Shown in pieces: positions 47,245 to 57,618 of a stretch of 64,000 bases of DNA (the stretch's first letter is position 1; the number at the start of each line of letters is the position of its first letter). Position numbers and translations under genes: made by a program. Source of the stretch: Arctopsyche grandis (lineage: Eukaryota > Arthropoda > Insecta > Trichoptera > Hydropsychidae); NCBI RefSeq assembly GCF_051622035.1, contig NC_135358.1:7729001-7793000 (forward strand). The letters run 5' to 3'. The notes below the pieces were generated by a model. It did not search any database. It was given only the letters and a program-made list of their open reading frames with translations, and was not told the origin of the DNA.

Positions 47245-47470
47245 ATGGTAAACGGATTATTGCGCAAATTGTGATCGCGTGCACGACAATCGTTGCCACA
47301 AAAATCGCGAATTCAAAATATCTGGCACTCGAGTTCTCGTTAGTACAATATTTAGCATGGCTTTCAATTGATGGAGTTTTTAGGTGCCAGATGTTCCGTG
47401 ATCGAGATTTTAGTGACGTGCGTGAGATCACTTTTTTGCGGAATAATCACCGAACCGTTTTGAATCGTAT
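47245..47470 (-). mobile_element. MITE family B, copy 3
   Basis: Reverse-orientation copy. It runs from 'ggtaaacggattattgcgca' to 'gcggaataatcaccgaacc', the imperfect inverted ends of the family. Internal 'gcactcgagttctcgttagt' and 'atgttccgtgatcgag' match the other copies. Confidence 0.65.
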
Positions 47471-47616
47471 GTATATTCGCGTAAAAAATGTTTAAATAAT
47501 ATCAACATAAATAAAAGGTATTTATTGGTTATATGGGTGCAACCGAGCATTCAGTATATGTACATACAAACTTACACTAACACAAACAAATACATGGCAA
47601 TTACATAAATTTGGTC

Positions 47617-47965
47617 GTAAACGGATTATTTCGCACATGACAAATTGTTGTCACGAAAATTGCAAATATGGAATATCTGGAACTCGAGCTCTTGTTAGTA
47701 TGACAGCTTATGTGGGTATCTCGCAATGGCTACGTCCACACTACCGATATCTACACTCGATATTTTCGAATTTTCCATATCCAGTTCCCATATTGCAACC
47801 TGTGGTTGCTATTTAGCAACTGGTTATGGAAAAATTCGTAAATACCGGGTGTAGATATCGGTAGTGTGGACGTAGCCAATGAATAGATTTTTTGGGTAAT
47901 AGATGTTCCGTAATGCGTGCGAGATCGCCTTTTGCGGAATAATCACCGAACCAAATTTGGTAGGC
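47617..47965 (-). mobile_element. MITE family B, copy 4, split by a nested MITE
   Basis: Starts 'gtaaacggattatttcgca' and ends 'gcggaataatcaccgaacca'. The family B sequence is interrupted at 47728-47877 by a palindromic element and resumes at 47878, so the host copy is older than the insert. Confidence 0.7.
47728..47877. mobile_element. 150-bp palindromic MITE with 3-bp AAT duplication
   Basis: The ends are perfect inverted repeats of at least 28 bp beginning GGCTACGTCCACACTACC, and the arms pair further inward with mismatches. The insert is flanked by AAT on both sides (47725-47727 and 47878-47880) and sits inside family B copy 4. Termini starting GGC and a 3-bp duplication match those of the unrelated MITE at 51671-51962; PIF/Harbinger-type elements also make 3-bp duplications. 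Confidence 0.8.
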
Positions 47966-48183
47966 TCAGCAAGAATCGTAAATAAATCGAGTAAATAATT
48001 TTATATAATAAATTCATGAAATCGCTTTATTTTCTCTGCATCCTATGCAAAATTTGTCTATGAATCATAGATCTTTGCTTTATAATTTTTACACTGCAAT
48101 AAACGCCAAAATTTTCAATTGCTGTTAAAACTAACCTTGATTTTCCCAAATAACTAATGTCATTGTTTTTGTTGAAGAGATAT

Positions 48184-48200
48184 CCCCCCCCCCCCCCCCA
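48184..48200. repeat. Poly-C run
   Basis: About 16 consecutive cytosines; its length may be unreliable in assembly. Confidence 0.8.
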
Positions 48201-48485
48201 AATTTAATATATTGTTCAATGTCAGTGGTTGCGTACTATCACTTTACTTAAACTGTTTGCGATATCTGGAGGCCATTAATTTAACTGACGTGTATTTGTG
48301 TTAGTATGATACTCGATGCTCGGATGCGCCCGTATACCAATAAAAATATTTTAAATTATATGTCATAGAATTAAAATGAGATCATGGTCAATATTTACGA
48401 ATGCTATAAATGTCACATGGCTATGTGAGGTTATATTCTATTTATCAATTTAAGTTTGCAAGTTTGTAAATTTAGCATTTTTAGA

Positions 48486-50859
48486 ATGCCTCCCAAAAGC
48501 AAAAAAGCTCCCAACTGGTTTAAATGTGACAAATGTTTAGCAAGTGTTGCATATAAAGATTCTAAAAATCATCCAGGAGAATGTCCGAGCGCTTTAAATT
48601 CTTGGTTAACGCCGTTCGTCAGCTCCAGTATCTTAAACACCACTTTAGACACAAAGGATTTAAACGAAGATAACACCGTCCCTCCAGAGATGGCAAATAA
48701 TTTAATTTTTGTAAACCCATACGCAATGGAATTGTGTAATTTTGTAATTGGTGATCCGGTTTTGATTGAAAGTAATGCGAATGATATTCCTAGTATTGTA
48801 CGACTCGTTTGGCCCATATCTTCAACTATACCTACTTTTGCTTCAATACCTGAAATCTGTAAGTTATGATTCATAAAATAAAGAAATATACATATGATTC
48901 TTTAATAAACAAAAATAATATTTTCCAGATTTAAATCCTGACTGGCAAAACAATATTTGTTTGAAAGTATCTATCAAATCACTTACTGCCACACTCCTAT
49001 GTGCTGATACTATCCATGTGGAAAATTTGATGGATAATGAAATGTTTAGTAATCCTGATTTTACAAAATATGCTCAATCACATCTAATCGGAACGATTGT
49101 TTCTGTTCGAAATAAAATAAACGTTCCATTTTTCGGAACTCCCGTTACGTTGAACATTATAAAAATGATTGCAAACTCAATTGAATATGACAAAAATATA
49201 AAAGACGAACAATGGTTTGCAATAAACGAGCATACAAAGTGGAAATTTTGTAATAATGACACCAAACCAGAGAAAGCTAAGAAGCAATTGTGTGTCGGAG
49301 GAGTTGATTCTATCTTAAGCGATATTCAGACTATAGCAAACATTGCACTCAACAATGATAGCTTTAATTCAAATATAAATCTAATAAAGTGTGTCTTATT
49401 ATATGGCTCATCTGGAACTGGAAAATCTCTCATTTGTAAATACATTGCATCTCAAATTCAAGTTAACACCGTTAATATTTGTGGATCTCAGATATACAGT
49501 AAATTTTTTGGTGAAACAGAAGCCGCATTGAAAAAAGCTTTCGACGAAGCTATCAACAACAGTCCAAGCATAATTCTAATTGATGAAATTGATACTTTGT
49601 GTCCTAAACAATCGTCTACTAGTACGGAACAAGAAAAGCGAATCATTTCAGCAATGGCAACTATATTAGACAACATCCACATCGGTCAAAATAACATTTT
49701 CATTCTAGCCAACACAAGTAGACCTGATATGATTGATCTGACACTTAGGAGATACGGTCGGATTGATCACGAAATAGAAATACCGATACCGGACAAAATT
49801 GCCAGATTTGATATAATGAAAAAACTCTTTGAAAATTTTCCACACGCTTTAACACAAGACGAAATCAATCAACTTGCAGAATCAGCTCATGGTTTTGTCG
49901 GTGCAGATATTGGAAATCTCTTCACTCAAGCCACTATGCATATGATGAGAAATAACGCGTTAACCAACGATTTAAAAGCCCAATTCGCTGATTTTCAATG
50001 GGCTTTGCAACAAGTGAAACCGAGCGCGATGAGGGAAGTCTTATTAGACATTCCAAACGTCAAGTGGTGTGACATCGGTGGACAGGATGATTTAAAATTA
50101 AAGCTCAAACAAGCTGTTGAATGGCCTCTGCGGCATAGTAAAAGTTTTTTGCGACTTGGCATAAAACCTCCATCCGGAGTACTCATGTACGGACCACCTG
50201 GTTGTTCCAAAACTATGATCGCTAAAGCTTTAGCTAGCGAGAGTGGACTCAACTTCTTATCGATCAAAGGGCCGGAACTATTCTCCAAATGGGTGGGTGA
50301 ATCTGAACGCGCAGTTAGAGATCTGTTCAGAAAAGCCCGTCAGGTCGCCCCTTCTATAATATTCTTTGATGAAATTGATGCGATAAGCGGAGAACGTTAT
50401 AAAAACAGTGGTAGCGCTAACGTGCAAGAGAGAGTATTGGCTCAAATTTTAACAGAATTAGATGGCATTTCACCTTTGGGTAATGTAACAGTGGTGGCAG
50501 CCACCAACAGACCTGATAAAATCGACAGTGCTTTGCTTCGTCCTGGAAGATTGGATCGCATTGTGTATGTCCCGTTACCTGATAGAGAAACTAGATCTTC
50601 CATATTCACTATTAAATTGGCAAAAATGTCATTGGCTAAGGATGTTTCTGTCGAATACTTGGTAGAAAATACAGAAAATTATTCCGGTGCTGAAGTGCAA
50701 GCCGTGTGTCATGAAGCAGCGTTAAAAGCTCTCGAAGAAGATATTGATTGTGTTGAAGTACTATTAAAACATTTTGATACTGCATTACAAATAGTAAAGC
50801 CTAGAACCCCACCTAATTTATTAAGTATTTATGAAAAATTTGGAGAATCATTTTTATAG
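48486..50859 (+). CDS. AFG2A: AAA+ ATPase AFG2A/SPATA5 homologue
   Basis: Two exons, 48486-48858 and 48929-50859, joined in phase 1; 767 residues (human SPATA5 893). AFG2-type ATPases strip the shuttling factor RLP24 from pre-60S ribosomes in the cytoplasm. The N-terminus has a small zinc-finger-like cluster C14-x2-C17-x11-H29-x3-C33. The first ATPase domain has Walker A GSSGTGKS (284-291) and Walker B IILIDEID (339-346). The second has GPPGCSKT (546-553), whose Cys-Ser is typical of the AFG2 group, and IIFFDEID (601-608), followed by LLRPGRLDR. In domain 1 the corresponding loop is LRRYGRID, where most relatives have RPGR. The start is the ATG at 48486 because the frame upstream lacks another ATG. 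A poly(A) signal AATAAA at about 50871 precedes an RTE fragment at 50945. Confidence 0.95.
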
Positions 50860-50944
50860 TTTTTTATGAAATAAATACATAATTTATTTACATTTTTTTT
50901 AATTTTGCCTACGTATGTGTATGTTGATATAATCTATTTATCTA

Positions 50945-52135
50945 TATATCATCATCATCATCATTTACAGCCATTCGCCATCCACTGCTGGATGAAGGCC
51001 TCTCCAACACGCTTCCACTCGTTTTTGTTTTGCGCAACACGCATCCATCTCACCCCGCACATTTTTCTAATTTCGTTCACCCATCTTCCTTGCGGTCTTC
51101 CTTTTACCCTTATGCATTCTCTCGGGTACCATTCAAGCACTTCTTTTTTCCACCTTTCGTCCATCCTCCTACCTACGTGACCCGCCCATTGCCATTTCAA
51201 TCTCTTCACTCTATCCACTATGTCCACTACTCTTGTCATACTTCTCACCCACGTGCTCCGCTTTCTGTCTTTCCTCGTTATGCCAAGCATACAGCCTTCC
51301 ATACTTTGAGTGCATTGGATTTTATGTAGCATCTTGGCGTTCAGTGTCCAAGTTTCAGTCTGTTAATTAGGTCAGCTGAATCACGAGCCATTGAAACTAT
51401 ATCGTCTGCGAACCGAAGGTGACTCAAGAAACGACCGTTGATGCTTACTCCGGCTGTGTCCCACTCCAAGTTCCTGAAAACTCCCTCAAGCACCGCATTG
51501 AATAACTTGGGCGAGATTGTATCTCCTTGTCTTACTCCTTTACCTATGCTAAATCTATCTGTACCTGAAAATTTTTTTACCGAAGCTATGGCATTCTTAT
51601 ATATTGCAACTAACAGCCCCACATAGAGTTCCGGCACTCCCTGTGTTTGTAGAGCGTTAAGTACTGCATTGGCAGCGTTAAAACTAGAGGTATCTACCAC
51701 GGTATTTGATGGAGCTATCAAATACAGCGTGTTTCAACGCTATTTCTTGTTTTCCAAGGCCGTAATCTGAAATCTTTGGTCACACGCCCCTCCATAATTC
51801 CGGCAAGGCAATCCGATGGGTACTGCCGGAATTATGGAGGGGCGTGTGGCTCGCCAAAGATTTCAGATTACGGCCTTGGAAAACAGGAAATAGCGTTGGA
51901 ACACGCTGTATTTGATAGCTCCATCAAATACCGTGGTAGATACCTCTAGTGTTAACGCTGCCATTACGGCTAACTGTATCGAAGGCTTTCTCATAATCGA
52001 CGAAACCTAGGCACAATAGCCGTTGATATTCGTTGGCGCGCTCGATTAGTTGGCCAACTACTTGGAGGTGGTCCATTGTGCTGAAATTTGCCCTAAACCC
52101 TGCCTGTTCTATAGGTTGGTTCTCGTCGAGGATAT
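50945..52135 (-). pseudogene. RTE-clade LINE, 3' half, with nested MITE
   Basis: On the minus strand: from about 52130, GFRANFSTMDHLQVVGQLIE then LCLGFVDYEKAFDTVS; then the MITE (51671-51962); then NALQTQGVPELYVGLLVAIYKNA, the GVRQGDTISPKLF motif and the RT catalytic LRFADDIV; then, after a gap or shift near 51335, the tail CMLGITRKDRKRSTWV, WQWAGHVGRR and GRPQGRWVNEIRKMCG. It ends in a 'catcatcatcatcat' tandem tail, usual for RTE elements. The endonuclease and 5' part are missing. It lies 86 bp downstream of the AFG2A stop codon. Confidence 0.85.
51671..51962. mobile_element. 292-bp foldback MITE inserted in the RTE reverse transcriptase
   Basis: Nearly complete palindrome: 'ggcagcgttaaaactagagg' at the left pairs with the right end, and the arms continue for about 135 bp to a short central spacer (about 51811-51830). 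It is flanked by the trinucleotide ATT (51668-51670 and 51963-51965; AAT on the host strand). Taking out the element with one ATT leaves the host frame reading DTVSRNAVLNALQTQG, as in other RTE reverse transcriptases, which fixes the borders exactly. Confidence 0.9.
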
Positions 52136-52139
52136 TTCA

Positions 52140-52652
52140 TCAACTATTCGAATAGTATTCGTGTATAAATTTTTTTATAAACTAAATACACAAAATCAAC
52201 ATGAAAAGAGTGATGACGAAGAAGACGATTATAAAGAAAATGAAAAATATAATGGGGACAATTGTGATGAAAATGAAGACAATGAAGAAGATGAAATGTC
52301 TACATGTGAAGAAACGGATTTTTATTCATTAAATACGGAAATGTTTGAAGAAAATCACTTTTCGATCGATAATAATCTCTACGAAATTTTAGAAAACATC
52401 AGAAAATAATACGAATATTTAAGAAGTCACCGGCGAAATATACATTTTTACAAGAAATCATAATGAAAAATGAAAATAAAAATTGAAGTGGAATTCAATG
52501 GCATCTATGATAAGACGATTCATTCAAATTTATGCTTGGTACATATGTAATTACCTTTTTTTTTTAATTTTCGAATATATTCGAATAGCTATTGATTTAC
52601 TATTCGATATTCGAAAAGTTGAAGTCGACGAATATTTAGGATCCCTAGTACC
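52140..52652 (-). mobile_element. Truncated hAT-like element related to 60521-60996
   Basis: Its right part (52560-52652) reads in reverse 'actagggatcctaaatattc' followed by 'gtcgacttcaac', 'gaatagtaaatcaatagct' and 'attcgaatat', matching the left end of the element at 60521. The other terminus is missing at the junction with the RTE fragment. It contains an acidic frame on the plus strand (52200-52409; KSDDEEDDYKENEKY, then NEEDEMS) of unknown origin. Confidence 0.55.
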
Positions 52653-52689
52653 AAAGAATACTATCCGCACTTGCATGACACCTGCAGGA

Positions 52690-52723
52690 TACGGGTCGTG
52701 CTGGATAGGTATGAACAGACCTT
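52690..52723 (+). mobile_element. Solo right end of a family C element
   Basis: 'gtgctggataggtatgaaca' followed by 'gacctt', nearly identical to the right end at 43701-43725. No left end is found nearby. Confidence 0.5.
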
Positions 52724-52805
52724 AAATTGTTAGTTGCCAAGACCAAATAAAATAAACATGTACATATTTAGGATGAGCCAATTTAAACTTTGTACAATTT
52801 CGTTG

Positions 52806-52826
52806 GTCAGCATTCAAAGGGTTAAT
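52806..52826 (-). mobile_element. Solo piggyBac-like terminus
   Basis: 'ggtcagcattcaaagggttaa' is, in reverse, TTAA plus CCCTTTGAATGCTGACC, identical to the left end of the element at 55922. The other end is missing, so it is probably a truncated copy whose remainder was overwritten by the surrounding insertions. Confidence 0.6.
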
Positions 52827-52993
52827 AATAAAAAAAATGAACGGGCGAAATAATACGCCCCAAAAAATATAATAAAAATTGCATGTAGGTATATGATTTT
52901 ATTTTCCATAACTACAACTTATTCAATCTTAATACAATTAATATATCACAGTTAGTTTGAATTGATGTAAGATGTATAACACGTTGATGAAAA

Positions 52994-55004
52994 TCATACA
53001 TTTCCAAATATTCTCGCATGCCTTGACATTTCGTCAAATTTGTCAGACCTCTTCGGACATTTGCCGGTTTTTCTAATGTATTCCCCGAATTCACACATCG
53101 GCGTTTCGCACTGTCCGCTTTGAATACACATTCTGTCCTTCAGTCCAAAGTACTCCTTTCCTCGTTTGATTCTCATGCAATCTCGTTGTTTATTAAAACA
53201 GTCACATTCGCATTCCCCGTCTTCGGTCAATCGAACGGCAAATTCAGTTGGACATTGACATCTGCAAATAGAAAATGCAAATCAGATTGAATCACTATTT
53301 CTCGTTTCAAATAACTGAACGATTGTTTCAATACGCATGAACGCATGCATGCCTGTGCAAATAATCTATTTTTGACCAGCGGAATAAACTAGTGGTTAGC
53401 ATATAGTGCTTTGAGTAGAGTGGTCACGGGTTCAAATCCCACTGGTTTCTGTTGGCCAGACCTTGGATTTGTGACTCCACGTCGATCGTTTCCTATCAGA
53501 GTTTGCCAATTTGTCTAATTTTCTACAAAACGGTTCCAACAAATTGGCAACCTTACTCATTTTCTCGCAAAATCTCGAGTTTCGCTGAATTGAATAAAAT
53601 GCTGTAAATTTACAAATTTGACCATAAATGTCTCTGTGGATGTTAATTGATATGTATTTACTGAATTTCGCTGAATTGTTTAAAATGTTTCAAATTTACA
53701 AATATTACCATAGATGTCTCTGTGGATATTAATTGATATGTATTTATGGGTGACCGTAAAAATGTCGACAGTGAAAAAGTCGAAAATGTTCGTTTACCAT
53801 GCATACATATGAAAAACGATTAGTATACATATGTATATATCAGTGGCGTGCGGTAAAAGTCTCTCTCCTCACTTAATTTGTGCGAGCAGGATACAACAGG
53901 AACAAAAGGAACAGGCTTTTCCTCCCGTATCCTGCGCGCGCACATTAAACAAGGCTGTATGACGAAAAGAGAGATAATTTCACCGCATGCCACTGATATA
54001 CATATATTATATATACATAGTACCATTTACCATGCACCCTTTTTTTTTTTGATCTTGAGATTTTCGATCTTTGCCTTCCGATATTTGCTTTTTCGACCTT
54101 TTCACTTTCGGTGCCGTGAGGTAGACCCGTATTTATGTACTTTCTATATGTATAATACTAATAATGTTTGTATCAAATGTATAATGTTTTAAGACAAAAA
54201 GGCGCATTGGGGTTACCTGTTTGGCCTTTCTGGTATAAATTAAAGATAAAATAAGAAATAAAAATAAATAATTAACTTTTATAAATACCTTTTTATTGGA
54301 ATTGGCGCTTCTGTTTCAGCTTCGGGTATGTCTAATATGCCATGAAACGTCGGTCCAGACCTTAATGATCCGAGTGCAGCCATTTCATCTTTAATCATAA
54401 AATCAATTTTCCTCGGCCTGCATTCACATTCTGTGTGATTGAGGAAACTCAATTTTTCAACATTTTTTCTACTGTGTCCAACAGTTGTTGTCTAAAAATA
54501 TATTTATATATTTTTATAATATCAATTGAATAAACACGAAAAATAAAAAAGTTTTCTACTACAAAACATACATAAAAATAAAGTTCTACAGTTTCATTTC
54601 TTTTAGGCATACAAGCTAGCGATTCAGATCCGCAGCATCCTGTGTCTTCACCACATCTATGCAAAAAAGTGCAATGTGGCACATATGTTTTCGACGGATT
54701 TGGATATATGTCTTGTATAGAAACGATACGGCGTTGAGGAAATCTGCACATTCCTTCCCTTGCCATTCGCAACGTATGCTGCACAGCTTCGGTTATCTCA
54801 TGCTCTGTAACAATCAACGAATATAAAACGATCAACACAACTTTAATGAATCTGCCATAATATAATCAATATCAAACGTGAAAAAATTTTCAACATACGT
54901 TTTAATTTATGAACTGGTTTCGAACGTTCAAGATGTTCTCTAGTACCAAAATAGACCCATTTGACCCCAGAATCTGGGCTGCTGTCTGCTTGAGAGCCAT
55001 ATTC
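52994..55004 (-). CDS. Pvf: PDGF/VEGF-related growth factor, growth-factor domain to stop
   Basis: Four phase-consistent exons: 55004-54899, 54804-54572, 54491-54289, 53261-52994 (269 codons to the stop). The cystine-knot core reads PHCTFLHRCGEDTGCCGSES, matching the P-x-C-x(4-5)-R-C-x-G-x-CC pattern of PDGF/VEGF ligands, followed by ETVELYFY and NHTECECRPRK. The C-terminal exon is cysteine-rich (CQCPTEF, GECECDCFNKQRDC, CETPMCEFGEY), as in insect Pvf proteins. Such secreted dimers activate the PVR receptor tyrosine kinase in haemocyte migration, border-cell guidance and growth. The first exon here begins EYGSQADSS in phase 0, so at least one 5' exon with the signal peptide is missing; candidates lie at 61383-61597 and 62525-63043. 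The last intron holds a SINE and a MITE. Confidence 0.88.
53380..53750 (+). mobile_element. tRNA-derived SINE, copy 3, with duplicated tail
   Basis: A box TAGTGGTTAGCATAT (53393) and B box GGTCACGGGTTCAAATCCC (53422), then the shared body 'ttggccagaccttggatttg', 'tcgatcgtttcctatcagag' and 'tttgccaatttgtctaattt'. An 80-bp tail segment starting 'ctgaatt' and ending 'ttgatatgtattta' is present twice in tandem (about 53587 and 53661). It lies in the last Pvf intron. Confidence 0.8.
53841..53995. mobile_element. Palindromic MITE, CAGTGGCGTGC family, copy 2
   Basis: Starts CAGTGGCGTGCGGTAAAAG and ends with the complement (…CACCGCATGCCACTG); internal 'gcgagcaggataca' and 'acaaggctgta' are shared with copy 1 at 5739-5889. 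The flanks are low-complexity TATA sequence, so the duplication is unclear. Confidence 0.7.
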
Positions 55005-55089
55005 CTGGAAAGCATAAATCTTAATTGCAATCTTCACATTTATTAAGAGCGGCATATTGAATTTCATATTAGAGATCAAAAACCCAAAC

Positions 55090-55915
55090 GTTTTATGTAA
55101 CTGGGTAGTAAAGATATTACTTTAAATAAAATTGGCGAAAACTTCAAACAGTGTTTAAAATTAAAATAAATCATCATTGAATAAGGTCGGAAGAAGTTTT
55201 AATTGGATTTTTATAGGCGTAATTAAAACTTAATATGGTCGTACTTTATAGCCTGTTCATATGGATTTACATAATAAAAATGAATACATATATTGAAACG
55301 CCATTTTGGATATGATTCTTTCCGACATTGACGATCTTTCCGGTGTGTTCGAATAGTTTACATGATAGTCACATACATATGTATACATATGTACATAGTA
55401 TTCTTCGTTTTACAAATAAGTTGTTTCATTTCAAAATGCTTGATTAACATTCTTTCATGTCAAAACTATAATCCGACTATAATATGTATGTACGTGCGAT
55501 TACAAGTGGGCGATGGTATCTTTTAGCTAATGTCTGGCAACGTACTTCTGTGTGGTCGTGAACGAATGTTTACACTGAAATAATTACATATGTTTAGTCT
55601 GGCTAGAGACAGATGAGATGAATGGTTTAAATTTTTAAACTAATAGAAGAAGAAGGTATTCCGAACCAACCAAAATCACAACCAAGTTTGTGCATATCTC
55701 AAATCTGGACACCATCTGCTTGCAAGGAACACGATTTCGGCGCAATATGTACATACCTACATAGATGTAATGACTAATAGGGTAATTTTCTTTCTCATAT
55801 TATACTTAGTACAGAACACAGAAGTGTAATGGTTTATTTGTATTATATTCCACTCATAAATCTACTAATACTTGGAGCTGAAAGTCTCGGATATGTGTAC
55901 AAATAGTATATATCA
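55090..55915. other. Intronic or intergenic stretch, nothing identified
   Basis: AT-rich with 'catatgtatacatatgtaca'-type simple repeats near 55375. No exon recognised on the minus strand that would supply the missing 5' part of Pvf. Confidence 0.35.
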
Positions 55916-55921
55916 ACTTAA

Positions 55922-56813
55922 CCCTTTGAATGCTGACCAACGCCGATCAGCGTTTTGTCAAAAAGTCTATAGCCCTGAAAAACGCCGATTGACGTTGTAT
56001 ATTGAGCATGTACCAAGTAAACAAGAATAATACCCGCTAAGCCTTTCCAGGTGAAAAACTAGATATGAAATTTCAGTTAATTAAACCAAAAGGTTTCGGA
56101 GAAAAACATAAAAAAACCTCGATTCTCTAGAGTAAAAGAACTACTTGCGGTTCAGATAAAAATATTTAAAAAATATAAAGTTATAAAGATTTTTATTTCT
56201 ATTTATCTAAAAATTTCAGTCCGATTCAGTTAGCGGTTTGGAAGATAATTGGATTCAAAAACTTATAATTCTTTAACTAGTTTTGGAAAAATACATTCAT
56301 TAATAGACTTGTTTTGTTTATTTTATATTATTGCAAGATATAATAGAGTCTAAACACACCTTTACAAAACATTTGTCAACGTTTATAAAGACTGGTTTAC
56401 ACCGTAATTTCTGAATTTATAACCATAGCAAAATAACCCGATGGAAATCACGAACTACTGAGTGTTTTAGATTGTGGCTTGGCATTTAGATTGAGAGCAT
56501 TACATTTTAACAAATTGTTGTTATTCAATTGTCTTCATTGGAAGACGATGGAACTAGTTTTGGAAAAATACATTCATTATTTACATTCACTTGTTTTGTT
56601 TATTTTATATTATTGCAAGATATAATAGAGAGTCTAAACACACCTTTACAGAACTCGAAATCCTTGGCGGTAGTTATCTAGGGTTTGTTTGGATTAGCTA
56701 CAATTTTTATACCTGCTTTTATACCTTGGATGTCAAAATAATTCTAGTTGGAAATGTTGGCGAAATTTTCGACGTGGCGGCTTTCAACAGAAAATACGTC
56801 AGCACTCAAAGGG
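55922..56813. mobile_element. piggyBac-like non-autonomous element 2
   Basis: Inverted ends CCCTTTGAATGCTGACC and, in reverse, CCCTTTGAGTGCTGACG, each flanked by TTAA (55918-55921 and 56814-56817); 892 bp. An internal direct duplication of about 95 bp ('ggaaaaatacattcatt', 'tgttttgtttattttatatt', 'gcaagatataatagag', 'cacacctttaca') occurs at about 56284-56370 and 56560-56655. No transposase frame. Confidence 0.85.
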
Positions 56814-56819
56814 TTAAGG

Positions 56820-57615
56820 GTTGAATTAATTTACAGTCACAAACACACATATCTATTTACAAATTGATTTAAGTTTTTTTTATTTAACGGTTAAACGAGC
56901 TCTGATCCCTGTGTTGGTATTTGGGAAGACATGGGAAGTCTCGGTGCATTCTCAGCGGGACGAATTAACCTTGTGGCCCGTTCGTCGTTCATAAAACTCG
57001 ACTTTCTTTTAATAAGACCGCGAAAAGCATGTCGCGATAAAATCCAGTTAAATTGAACGACCGGTTAACGTTGCGAAGGGCTCGAATTCCATTCATTATG
57101 AGTACATATTAAATTAAGCGTTTATTTTCTCGTTTCAACTATCGTTGCTTAGATACAAAAGTATGCGATGAAAATTAGGTATTGTACATAACTTAAGTTG
57201 GTACACAAGCTAGTCGAAAAGTGAAATTTATCTTAAACGAACACGAGTAAATATTATCACGTATCTTAATATTTATTTATGCAAACACTTCCTTGAGAGT
57301 GAAACTACTGTGTACTACTACTTCCTACTTGTAATGTGAAAATACAGCTTCTTGACTTATAATTACATGTTTCGAAAATTACGTAAAATCTTCTTATGCA
57401 TATTTACATTCGGTCAATACTTGCAATTGATGCAATTAAAGTAGTTGTTAGTAAAATTTTCGAACGTGCTGCTAATTTTACAATAATTGACCGGTTTATA
57501 GTAGTTGAGCACTTGATATTTTTTTTAAATAACATTAATAAGAACTTTCTGTGCCGACAATGATGCTCTTTAACTTTAAAATATATACATATATGCGCTA
57601 CAAACCATACTCTAC
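56820..57615. other. Intergenic or intronic stretch, nothing identified
   Basis: A less AT-rich patch at 56900-57070 ('cccgttcgtcgttcataaaa' and neighbours) lies in otherwise AT-rich DNA. No domain, repeat family or RNA gene recognised. Confidence 0.35.
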
Positions 57616-57618
57616 CAA

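Noticed and set aside
53820-54192. Frames of 68 (-) and 104 (+) codons between Pvf exons
   Set aside because: They lie on a palindromic MITE and continue into AT-rich DNA; similar frames appear at the other copy of the MITE (5483-5842).
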